From contig PMBA01000131.1 of assembly GCA_003152795.1 (NCBI GenBank), positions 1 to 5,408 of the forward strand: a stretch of DNA of 5,408 nt, read 5' to 3'. Position numbers and translations under genes: made by a program. Origin of the DNA: Acidobacteriaceae bacterium. Its GTDB lineage: Bacteria; Acidobacteriota; Terriglobia; Terriglobales; Acidobacteriaceae. The notes under the pieces were generated by a model. It was not told the DNA's origin, did not search any database, and was given only the letters and a program-made list of their open reading frames with translations. Shown one piece after another: positions 1 through 5,408 of this stretch (positions are counted from its first letter, which is position 1; every line of letters begins with the position of its first letter).

Positions 1-118
1 CTTGGTTGGTAGAGCAAAAGCAAGAGCAACAGCAAAAGCTTCAACGAGAGCGAAATGGCGCGCTCTTCGGAGTGCACGGACCAGTACGCTCAAAAAGTGA
101 TTGACACCGCCGGCATTG
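1..118. other. Non-coding stretch downstream of the antitoxin gene
   Basis: No gene is supported here. On the minus strand an ATG lies three bases after the antitoxin stop but gives only an eight-residue peptide (MPAVSITF) before a stop. One minus frame stays open to the window edge, but it is Ala/Leu/Val-rich repeat translation with no start codon and no PIN-domain motif. A 6-bp hairpin with an 8-base loop (arms 47-52 and 61-66) is present without a following T-run, so it is not a convincing terminator. Confidence 0.6.
11..40. repeat. Short hexamer tandem repeat, consensus ARAGCA
   Basis: Five consecutive 6-base units (agagca, aaagca, agagca, acagca, aaagct) follow one another in perfect register. 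Degenerate continuation is visible to about position 52 (agagcg). On the minus strand, the direction of the genes, it reads as repeated TTTGCT, so it lies downstream of the antitoxin gene. It resembles in composition, but not in period or polarity, the heptamer array upstream of dnaE. No function can be read from it. Such low-complexity intergenic arrays expand and contract by slippage. Confidence 0.75.
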
Positions 119-358
119 TCAGAGACGCGGTTTAACTCTGTGTCCGCGCAGTTCAGGAATGTCGGATTCGAGCCCGGCCTTGGTAAACAAGCTGGCGATT
201 TCGGTCCCCAACCCGCCTGTCGGAAGGGGCGCTTCAACCGCGGCGTTGCGCAGAATATCGCGTATTTCTTCTTCCATGCTGCGGCCGTTCCGCCGCGCGC
301 GGCGTTGCAATCGATCCTTGACGGCATTCTCGATATTCCGGATGACAAATTGGGCCAT
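119..358 (-). CDS. FitA-like ribbon-helix-helix antitoxin (plasmid stability family)
   Basis: A 79-residue protein of the FitA / plasmid-stability antitoxin type. Residues 2-8 (AQFVIRN) form the expected N-terminal DNA-contacting beta strand. Helix A covers about 10-24 (basic, RLQRRARR). The family signature GRSMEEE at 25-31 opens helix B, which runs to about 39. The tail GGLGTEIASLFTKAGL (48-63) matches the C-terminal segment that in this family wraps around and neutralises a PIN-domain (VapC/FitB) ribonuclease. The start at 358 is chosen because the family's N-terminus begins here and a GGGAGGG site sits six bases upstream. The frame is open further upstream, but that part looks non-coding. 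In this family the antitoxin dimer usually represses its own operon and the toxin gene follows with little or no gap. Here no PIN start follows, so the gene looks solitary. The C-terminus (LRGHRVKPRL) may be slightly short or altered. Family call is firm; biological activity is not shown. Confidence 0.85.
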   Translation of the reverse strand: MAQFVIRNIENAVKDRLQRRARRNGRSMEEEIRDILRNAAVEAPLPTGGLGTEIASLFTKAGLESDIPELRGHRVKPRL

Positions 359-363
359 GGCAT

Positions 364-370
364 CCCTCCC
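364..370 (-). promoter_or_regulatory. Strong Shine-Dalgarno site of the antitoxin gene
   Basis: On the minus strand the sequence reads GGGAGGG, followed by six bases (atgcc plus one) before the ATG at 358. It is a near-perfect match to the anti-SD of 16S rRNA at good spacing and is the strongest such site of the three genes. It decides the start codon against the longer open frame running up to 547. Confidence 0.85.
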
Positions 371-465
371 AGCATTGGTGTATTCGCTCCGCAGGTCCTT
401 CGCTACGCGCATTCCGCGAGACTTGCTGGTTGCTTTTGGCTGTGCGAGAGTCCTATTCAGACACC

Positions 466-497
466 AGCGGCATAGAAGCGTGCCGCTCTTACGCTTC
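466..497 (-). other. Overlapping hairpins at the 3' end of accA (possible weak terminator)
   Basis: A 7-bp perfect inverted repeat (agcggca at 466-472, tgccgct at 481-487, 8-base loop) begins directly after the accA stop codon. A second, mutually exclusive 6-bp pairing (475-480 with 492-497) uses the loop of the first and the last accA codons. Neither is followed by a T-run on the minus strand (the sequence continues ggtgtctg), so an intrinsic terminator is not well supported. The structure could slow 3' exonucleases or be chance in GC-rich DNA. Confidence 0.35.
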
Positions 498-1448
498 CAC
501 CTGGAAGAACTGCGCCATGTTGCGGAATTTCTTATAGCGGGTTTCAAGCAACTCGCCGAGCGGCTGTTGCTTTAGAGCGGCCAGATGCTCTTGCAGCGCG
601 GCATCCAGCAATTCGGCCGCCTGCGCATGATCGGTATGCGCCCCTCCGGCCGGCTCCCGGATGATGGCGTCAATACACCCCAGTTCGTTCAAATCCTTCG
701 CGGTGATCTTCATCGCCTCCGCCGCCAGCGCCTTCTTGCTCGCATCGCGCCACATGATCGACGCGCAGCCCTCCGGCGAAATCACCGAGTACACCGAGTT
801 CTCCAGCATCAACACCCGGTCCGCCACCGCAATCGCCAGCGCCCCCCCGCTGCCCCCGACGCCAATCACCGTCGCCACGATCGGCACTTCCAGCCGCGCC
901 ATCTCCAGCAGGTTGCGCGCGATCGCTTCCCCCTGGCCCCGCTCTTCCGCGTGCAGCCCGGGATAGGCGCCGTCGGTGTCCACGAAGGTAAAAATCGGTC
1001 GTTTGAATTTTTCCGCGATCTTCATCACCCGCAGCGCTTTCCGGTATCCTTCCGGGTGCGGCATGCCAAAGTTACGGTATACCCGCTGTTTCGCGTCGCG
1101 CGCCTTCTGCTGCCCCACAATCACGACCTGCTCGCCGTGAAAGCGAGCCATCCCGCACACAATCGCCGGATCGTCGCGGAACCCGCGATCCCCGTGAATT
1201 TCGCTCCAATCGCTGAAAATCCGCTCCACATAATCCAGCGTGTACGGACGCTGCGGATGCCGCGCCAGTTCCGTCCGCTCCCATGCGTTCAAGTGCGATG
1301 AAATCTCCCGCCGAAGGTCGTCCACCCGCTCGTGCAATTGCTGAATCTGCCGCCGCGTCTCCGCGTTCTGCCCCTCCAGCCCCTGCAGTCGCGCGATCTG
1401 CTCCTCGATTGTCTCCAGTTCCTGCTGCGCCTTCAGTCCAGAATCCAT
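489..1448 (-). CDS. accA: Acetyl-CoA carboxylase, carboxyltransferase subunit alpha
   Basis: AccA pairs with AccD as an alpha2beta2 cytoplasmic enzyme that moves the carboxyl group from carboxybiotin on AccB to acetyl-CoA, making malonyl-CoA, the committed step of fatty acid synthesis. The protein has an N-terminal helical, probably coiled-coil region (about 5-55), then the conserved LARHPQRPYTLDY (61-73), the RNFGMPHPEGYRKALR block (125-140), DTDGAYPG (157-164), EERGQGEAIARN (168-179), the glycine-rich oxyanion-hole region GVGGSGGALA (196-205) and SVISPEGCASI (221-231). There is no zinc finger, as expected since that belongs to AccD. With the ATG at 1448 the length is 319 aa, equal to E. coli AccA. 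Its ribosome site is weak (GGGAA about 10 bases upstream). The frame stays open to 1613, giving a 55-residue Arg/Ala-rich extension that I judge non-coding; an ATG at 1502 is the alternative. It lies downstream of dnaE on the same strand. One odd point: Asp159 replaces the usual Pro in DTPGAYPG. Confidence 0.97.
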   Translation of the reverse strand: MDSGLKAQQELETIEEQIARLQGLEGQNAETRRQIQQLHERVDDLRREISSHLNAWERTELARHPQRPYTLDYVERIFSDWSEIHGDRGFRDDPAIVCGMARFHGEQVVIVGQQKARDAKQRVYRNFGMPHPEGYRKALRVMKIAEKFKRPIFTFVDTDGAYPGLHAEERGQGEAIARNLLEMARLEVPIVATVIGVGGSGGALAIAVADRVLMLENSVYSVISPEGCASIMWRDASKKALAAEAMKITAKDLNELGCIDAIIREPAGGAHTDHAQAAELLDAALQEHLAALKQQPLGELLETRYKKFRNMAQFFQVEA

Positions 1449-1694
1449 CTTGATCACGTTCCCATTCTTTCGCGTATGATGCGCTTCCACGATTGAAAGC
1501 ATAAAGTCGGTGCCCGCGATCGCCGCATTCGCGCCGCCATCTTTCGCGCCGCGACCCACGCCAGCGTCTGACTTCTCCGCCCGCTTTATTTTAGCTCGTC
1601 TCATCGGCCGCATCCGCGATAGCCTGCCCGTGGAGAGCCGCCCGCCGCCATACTACGGGCCAGCCACACGCTCTTCGCTCCACCCTCTGATTGA
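1449..1694. other. dnaE-accA intergenic spacer
   Basis: This 246-base spacer separates the dnaE stop from the preferred accA start. Its accA-proximal part (to 1613) is open in frame with accA but encodes an Arg/Ala/Gly-rich string that does not resemble AccA. Right at the dnaE stop there is a TTGATCAA palindrome (1691-1698), too short to be a terminator. No T-run-ended hairpin is seen. A TAAAAT box occurs on the minus strand at 1588-1593, but I find no partner -35 box. The spacer is long enough to hold an accA promoter, yet none can be named with confidence, so whether accA is co-transcribed with dnaE is open. Confidence 0.5.
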
Positions 1695-4600
1695 TCAACT
1701 GATCACCCGCACGCTGCCGCGCCCGCACAACTCTTCCACCCGGCCCAGAAAACTGCGATCCGGCATCACATTATAGCCTTCGGCTTCCATCACCACCATG
1801 AAATCGCCTTCCCGTTCCACGTCGAACAGCACCTTCGCTTCGCCCCTCCGCTCACGGCACAGCGCGTGCAGCGCATCCACCGTGCTGTCGCTTGCCCTCC
1901 CCAGCGGAATTCTTATCCGCAACGCCTTCGGCAACGGCACCCGCGCTTCGTCCAGCGGAATAATATCGTTGGCCGTGACTTTCGCATTCGCTCCTTCCTC
2001 AATCCGCACTCCCCCGCGAATCAGCACTGGAACCTCAAGCTTCACTTTCTCCGCCAGCTTCCTGTAGGCCTCGGGAAACACCAGCAACTCCACCTTCCCC
2101 GACATATCCTCCAGCGCCGCTTGCGCCCACAGTTCGCCCCTTCTTGACTTTGCCACCCGCAGCCCTGATATCAATCCCGCCGTCAGAATGTTCTCGTCCT
2201 TGGCCGTCGACTTTTTCATCGCCGCAATCTCTTCCGTCGACAACGCATTCAGGTCGGCCAGCTTCTCCTTGTACTTCTCCATCGGATGACCGGTAATAAA
2301 AAACCCGAGGATCTCTTTCTCCGCCGACAGCCGCGTGTGTTCATCCCAGTCGGGCGTGTTCGGAAGCGCGTCCTTCGCCTCCTGCGCGCTTTCCTCCGCG
2401 AACACGCCAAACAGCCCGTGCTGTCCCGACTCCGCGTCCCGCTGCGCTTTCTGCGCCTGCTCGATCGCTGCGTCCAGCGCCTGCATAAGCTGCGCCCGCC
2501 TCCCGAATCCATCCATCGCCCCGCTCTTGATCAGCGACTCCAGCACCCGCTTGTTCAGCAGCCGCAGGTCCACTTCTTCGCAAAATTCATAGAACGACCG
2601 GAAATTTCGCCCCAGCTTCTTCCGCGCCCCAACAATCGACTCGATTGCGTTTCCACCAACGTTCTTCACCGCCGCCAGCCCAAACCGGATCGCCTGCCCG
2701 TGCGGAGTGAAGTTCGCATCGCTCACGTTGATATCCGGCGGCTCCACCGCAATCCCCATCTCCCGGCATTCGTTGATATACTTCACCACATCATCCGTGC
2801 TGCCCGTCACCGAGGTCAGCAGCGCCGCCATGAAGTCGATCGGATGGTGCGTCTTCAAATACGCCGTGTGATACGCCAGCAGCGCGTACGCCGCCGAATG
2901 CGATTTGTTGAATCCGTATCCTGCAAACTGCGCCATCAGATCGAATATCTTCTCGATCTTCTTCGGCGGGAAACCGTTCTTCGTCGCTCCCTGCACAAAT
3001 CGCTCGCGCTGCTTCGCCATCTCCTCCACGTTCTTCTTGCCCATCGCTCGCCGCAGCAGATCCGCTTCTCCCAGCGTGTACCCCGCCAGTCTGTTCGCCG
3101 CCTGCATCACCTGTTCCTGATATACGATGACCCCCAGCGTCTCCTGCAAAATCTCTTTCAGTTCCGGTAATTCATATTCAATCTTCCGCCGTCCATGTTT
3201 GCGCTCGATGAAGTCGTCAATCATCCCGCCCTGAATCGGCCCCGGCCGGTAGAGCGCATTCAAAGCGGTCAGATCTTCAATGGAATTCGGCTGATAACGC
3301 CGCAGTACATCTCTCATCCCCGACGATTCAAACTGGAACACGCCGGAGGTTAATCCCTTATGGAAAACCTTCTCGTAGGTCTCCTGATCTTCCAGCGGGA
3401 CCTCCTCCAGTTTCAGAGTCGTCCCCTTCTGTGCCATCAGCTTCAAGGTGTCGTCGAGAATCGTCAGTGTCGTCAGGCCCAGAAAATCCATCTTCAGCAG
3501 GCCCATCTTTTCGATCGCCACCATGTCGAAGGCGGTCACGATTTCGTCGTTCTTCGTCTTGTGCAGCGGCACCAGCTCAATCAGCGGCCGCGGCGAAATC
3601 ACCACACCCGCCGCGTGTACGCCCGAGTTTCGCACCAGACCTTCCAGTTTCCTCGCCGTATCCAGCAACTGCCGCACCTGCGGATCTTTCTCGTATGCTT
3701 CCTGCAGCGCCACCGACTCCTTCAGCGCGTCCTCCAACTTGATATTCAGCGTGGTCGGCACCATCTTCGCGATCCGGTCCACGTCGCTGTACGGCATATC
3801 CATGGCCCGGCCAACATCCTTGATCGCTGCTTTCGCTGCCATGGTCCCGAACGTGATGATCTGCGCCACGTTCTCCCGCCCATATTTGTGAGTGACGTAT
3901 TCAATCACTTCGCCGCGCCGGTTCATGCAGAAATCGATATCGATATCCGGCATCGAAATACGCTCCGGATTCAGAAACCGTTCAAACAGAAGTTCATGCT
4001 GCAGCGGATCGATGTCGGTGATCCCCAGCGAATACGCCACCACCGCTCCCGCCGCCGATCCCCGCCCCGGACCCACCGGAATTCCGCGTTCCCGCGCGTA
4101 GCGGATGAAGTCCCACACAATCAGAAAATATCCCGCGAACTTCATCTGCTGGATGATGCCAATCTCCCGCGCCAGTCTCTGTTCGTACTCCACCAGCGAA
4201 TGCTTGAGCCGGCCCTTTGCCGCCGCCGGTCGCAGGCTCTCCATGCGGCGCGCGAATCCCTGCCGCGTGATGTGCTCGAAATAACTGTCGGGAGTGAATC
4301 CCTCGGGAACGTCGAAATGCGGAAACGGACTGGGAACTTTCTCCAGCCGCAGGTTGCAGCGCTCGGCAATATCCAGCGTCCGCAATAGCACCTGCGGCGC
4401 GTCCTTGAACACCCGCAGCATCTCGTCGCCGTTCTTCACGTAGAACTGCGTCCCCTCGAACTTCATCCGGTTGGTTTCCTGGATGGACTTCCCGGTTTGG
4501 ATGCACAACATCACATCCTGCGCGTGCGCATCGTCTTCGCAAAGATAGTGGCTGTCGTTGGTCGCAACCAGCGGCACCCCCAGATCCTTCTCCAGTTGGA

Positions 4601-5183
4601 ACAGCCCGGAATGGATGCGATGCTCCATCTCCAGGCCCTGATCCTGAATCTCCAGAAAGAAATTTTCTTTGCCGAACAGGTCGCGGTAGAATCCCGCCGC
4701 CGACCGCGCCGCTTCGTAGTTCCCTTCCGTCAACCGCTCCGCGACTTCCCCCTTCAGACATCCCGAAAGCCCGATCAGTCCCCGCGAATGCTCCGCCAGG
4801 AATTTCTTGCTTACCCGGGGCTTGTAGTAGAACCCGTGCAGCGACGCTTCCGACGTGATCTTCACCAGGTTCCGGTAGCCCTCTTCGTTTTCCGCCAGCA
4901 CCAGCAGGTGGTTATAGGTGTCGCCGTCCGGCGGTGTCCTCGTGATGACGTGGTCGTCTTTTTTGCAGATGTAGAGTTCGCATCCCACAATCGGCTTCAC
5001 CCCGGCTTTGTGCGCGGCATTCACAAAATGCACCGCCCCAAAAATGTTGCCGTGGTCCGTCATCGCCACCGCCGGCATGCCCAGCTCTTGGACGCGCTCC
5101 ACCAGTTTTTCGACGTCGCATGCACCGTCGAGCAGGGAGTAATCGCTATGCAGATGCAGATGTACGAATTGGTTTTGGCTCAT
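1695..5183 (-). CDS. dnaE: DNA polymerase III alpha subunit (replicative polymerase, DnaE1 type)
   Basis: The catalytic subunit of the chromosomal replicase. It adds nucleotides to the primer and binds the beta clamp, the clamp-loader tau subunit and usually the epsilon exonuclease. Domains in order: PHP domain (about 6-280) with HLHLHSDYSLLDGA at 8-21, TDHGN at 42-46, Glu69, His92, Cys142 and TNDSH at 208-212; palm/finger region with GPGRGSAAGA (371-380), the catalytic PDIDIDF (Asp413 and Asp415) and the third catalytic Asp566 in KMDFLGL; further polymerase blocks LYRPGP (644-649), VIVYQEQVM (685-693) and GYGFNKSHSAAYA (755-767); helix-hairpin-helix region (about 835-895, ending in SGAMDGFG); an internal clamp-binding motif QHGLF (921-925, bases 2409-2423), at the place of E. 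coli QADMF; OB-fold (about 998-1076); and a C-terminal tau-binding region. At 1162 aa it is nearly identical in length to E. coli DnaE (1160). It is not the PolC type, as no exonuclease domain is inserted. The ATG at 5183 gives the standard N-terminus directly before the PHP motif; no strong SD precedes it. accA follows on the same strand. Confidence 0.99.
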   Translation of the reverse strand: MSQNQFVHLHLHSDYSLLDGACDVEKLVERVQELGMPAVAMTDHGNIFGAVHFVNAAHKAGVKPIVGCELYICKKDDHVITRTPPDGDTYNHLLVLAENEEGYRNLVKITSEASLHGFYYKPRVSKKFLAEHSRGLIGLSGCLKGEVAERLTEGNYEAARSAAGFYRDLFGKENFFLEIQDQGLEMEHRIHSGLFQLEKDLGVPLVATNDSHYLCEDDAHAQDVMLCIQTGKSIQETNRMKFEGTQFYVKNGDEMLRVFKDAPQVLLRTLDIAERCNLRLEKVPSPFPHFDVPEGFTPDSYFEHITRQGFARRMESLRPAAAKGRLKHSLVEYEQRLAREIGIIQQMKFAGYFLIVWDFIRYARERGIPVGPGRGSAAGAVVAYSLGITDIDPLQHELLFERFLNPERISMPDIDIDFCMNRRGEVIEYVTHKYGRENVAQIITFGTMAAKAAIKDVGRAMDMPYSDVDRIAKMVPTTLNIKLEDALKESVALQEAYEKDPQVRQLLDTARKLEGLVRNSGVHAAGVVISPRPLIELVPLHKTKNDEIVTAFDMVAIEKMGLLKMDFLGLTTLTILDDTLKLMAQKGTTLKLEEVPLEDQETYEKVFHKGLTSGVFQFESSGMRDVLRRYQPNSIEDLTALNALYRPGPIQGGMIDDFIERKHGRRKIEYELPELKEILQETLGVIVYQEQVMQAANRLAGYTLGEADLLRRAMGKKNVEEMAKQRERFVQGATKNGFPPKKIEKIFDLMAQFAGYGFNKSHSAAYALLAYHTAYLKTHHPIDFMAALLTSVTGSTDDVVKYINECREMGIAVEPPDINVSDANFTPHGQAIRFGLAAVKNVGGNAIESIVGARKKLGRNFRSFYEFCEEVDLRLLNKRVLESLIKSGAMDGFGRRAQLMQALDAAIEQAQKAQRDAESGQHGLFGVFAEESAQEAKDALPNTPDWDEHTRLSAEKEILGFFITGHPMEKYKEKLADLNALSTEEIAAMKKSTAKDENILTAGLISGLRVAKSRRGELWAQAALEDMSGKVELLVFPEAYRKLAEKVKLEVPVLIRGGVRIEEGANAKVTANDIIPLDEARVPLPKALRIRIPLGRASDSTVDALHALCRERRGEAKVLFDVEREGDFMVVMEAEGYNVMPDRSFLGRVEELCGRGSVRVIS

Positions 5184-5190
5184 GAAGGTC

Positions 5191-5253
5191 TTGGCTTCTC
5201 GCTTTTAGCTTTTCGCTTTTCGCTCTTAGCTTTTCGCTCTTGGCTTTTAGTTT
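5191..5253. repeat. Nine-unit heptamer tandem repeat, consensus TTNGCTT, abutting dnaE start
   Basis: Nine 7-base units run without slippage: ttggctt, ctcgctt, ttagctt, ttcgctt, ttcgctc, ttagctt, ttcgctc, ttggctt, ttagttt. The variable third base (A/C/G) and fixed GCT core show tandem origin with drift. On the coding strand it reads as AAGCNAA units and ends just seven bases, one unit length, from the dnaE ATG. It therefore occupies the likely 5' untranslated region and the normal Shine-Dalgarno position. The nearest purine run there is GAGAAG. Confidence 0.9.
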
Positions 5254-5267
5254 CCGGGCTCTCAGGT

Positions 5268-5379
5268 CTTCGATCTTAGAAACTCGCGTCACAAAGTTCA
5301 TGGCTGGGGCACGGCTGCAACCGTACCGTGAGATCTTGCGAAGGGCACCGCTTCACAGGCTGCGGAAAACTTCGATCTT
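5268..5379. repeat. 10-base direct repeat (cttcgatctt) bracketing a short segment
   Basis: The identical decamer cttcgatctt occurs at 5268-5277 and 5370-5379, 102 bases apart. The segment between contains two of the three 13-base motifs described separately. The arrangement could reflect a duplication made on insertion of a small element, or an internal unit of a longer intergenic repeat. The segment has no open frame and no convincing terminal inverted repeats, so it is not called a mobile element. Confidence 0.5.
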
Positions 5380-5407
5380 GATCTTGTTTTGAAGGGGCGC
5401 GGCTTCA
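5307..5407. repeat. Three copies of a 13-base motif GGGCRCSGCTKCA
   Basis: Three related 13-mers lie in the same orientation: gggcacggctgca (5307-5319), gggcaccgcttca (5343-5355) and gggcgcggcttca (5395-5407), differing from each other at two or three positions. The first sits in a small hairpin (cacgg 5310-5314 pairing with ccgtg 5326-5330). The last copy is cut by the window edge, and its gcgcggcttcag could be half of a palindrome. On the minus strand they read TGMAGCSGYGCCC. I recall similar strings recurring between genes in Acidobacteria; that comparison is from memory. No gene is present in 5184-5408. Confidence 0.65.
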
Positions 5408-5408
5408 G

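Noticed and set aside
101..106. TTGACA on the plus strand as a -35 box
   Set aside because: No -10 box follows at 16-18 bases and no plus-strand gene starts downstream.
359..547. Longer N-terminal form of the antitoxin (142 residues)
   Set aside because: The extra 63 residues overlap the accA end in another frame and look unlike the family, while a strong SD precedes the internal ATG at 358.
585..1301. Plus-strand 238-residue open frame opposite accA
   Set aside because: It is the antisense of the conserved AccA core, with Arg/His-rich composition and no recognisable domain.
1588..1593. TAAAAT box on the minus strand as an accA promoter -10
   Set aside because: No -35-like hexamer is found at suitable spacing, so an isolated AT-rich hexamer is not enough.
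2286..4388. Long plus-strand open frames opposite dnaE (2286-3170 and 3360-4388)
   Set aside because: They are Arg/His/Pro/Leu-rich translations of the antisense of a strongly conserved gene, show no family motifs and have no ribosome sites; they arise from GC-rich codon use.
5191..5253. Heptamer array as a CRISPR or an origin iteron array
   Set aside because: Units are directly contiguous and only 7 bases, with no spacers; there are no DnaA boxes or replication initiator gene nearby.
5273..5278. TAAGAT on the minus strand as a dnaE promoter -10
   Set aside because: The upstream region at 15-18 bases spacing has no TTGACA-like sequence.
4497..5279. Plus-strand 260-residue open frame running through the dnaE start into the heptamer array
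   Set aside because: Its C-terminus (repeated LLAFRFSLLAFRS) is just the translated heptamer array and the rest is dnaE antisense.

Overview
The window holds a housekeeping block read from the minus strand: dnaE (replicative DNA polymerase III alpha subunit, 1162 aa), then accA (acetyl-CoA carboxylase carboxyltransferase alpha subunit, 319 aa from the preferred start), then a small FitA-like ribbon-helix-helix antitoxin gene (79 aa). All three are complete. The plus strand has several long open frames, but they are GC-driven shadows of these genes and carry no recognisable protein.

Organism: a GC-rich bacterium. The proteins resemble those of a Gram-negative lineage outside the Gammaproteobacteria. 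The intergenic DNA, with short heptamer/hexamer arrays built on TTNGCTT / AAAGCA and a dispersed motif reading TGMAGCSGYGCCC on the minus strand, looks to me like that of soil Acidobacteria (Solibacter/Bryobacter type). That placement rests on recalled style, not on a search, and is tentative.

Layout: 1-118, no gene, a hexamer repeat and a small hairpin. 119-358, antitoxin with a very strong ribosome binding site. 359-488, spacer with overlapping hairpins right after accA. 489-1448, accA. 1449-1694, spacer, part of which is an open upstream extension of the accA frame. 1695-5183, dnaE. 5184-5408, non-coding DNA with a nine-unit heptamer array abutting the dnaE start, then a cluster of three related 13-base motifs bracketed by a 10-base direct repeat.

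Biology: DnaE copies the chromosome and AccA (with AccD, AccB and AccC encoded elsewhere) makes malonyl-CoA for membrane lipids. The dnaE-accA neighbourhood is also found in E. coli, so this is an old pairing. The antitoxin is unrelated in function and has no toxin visible beside it. I see no new multi-gene system. The points most worth a second look are the intact PHP metal site of DnaE, the repeat-rich DNA upstream of dnaE, and the apparently solitary antitoxin.
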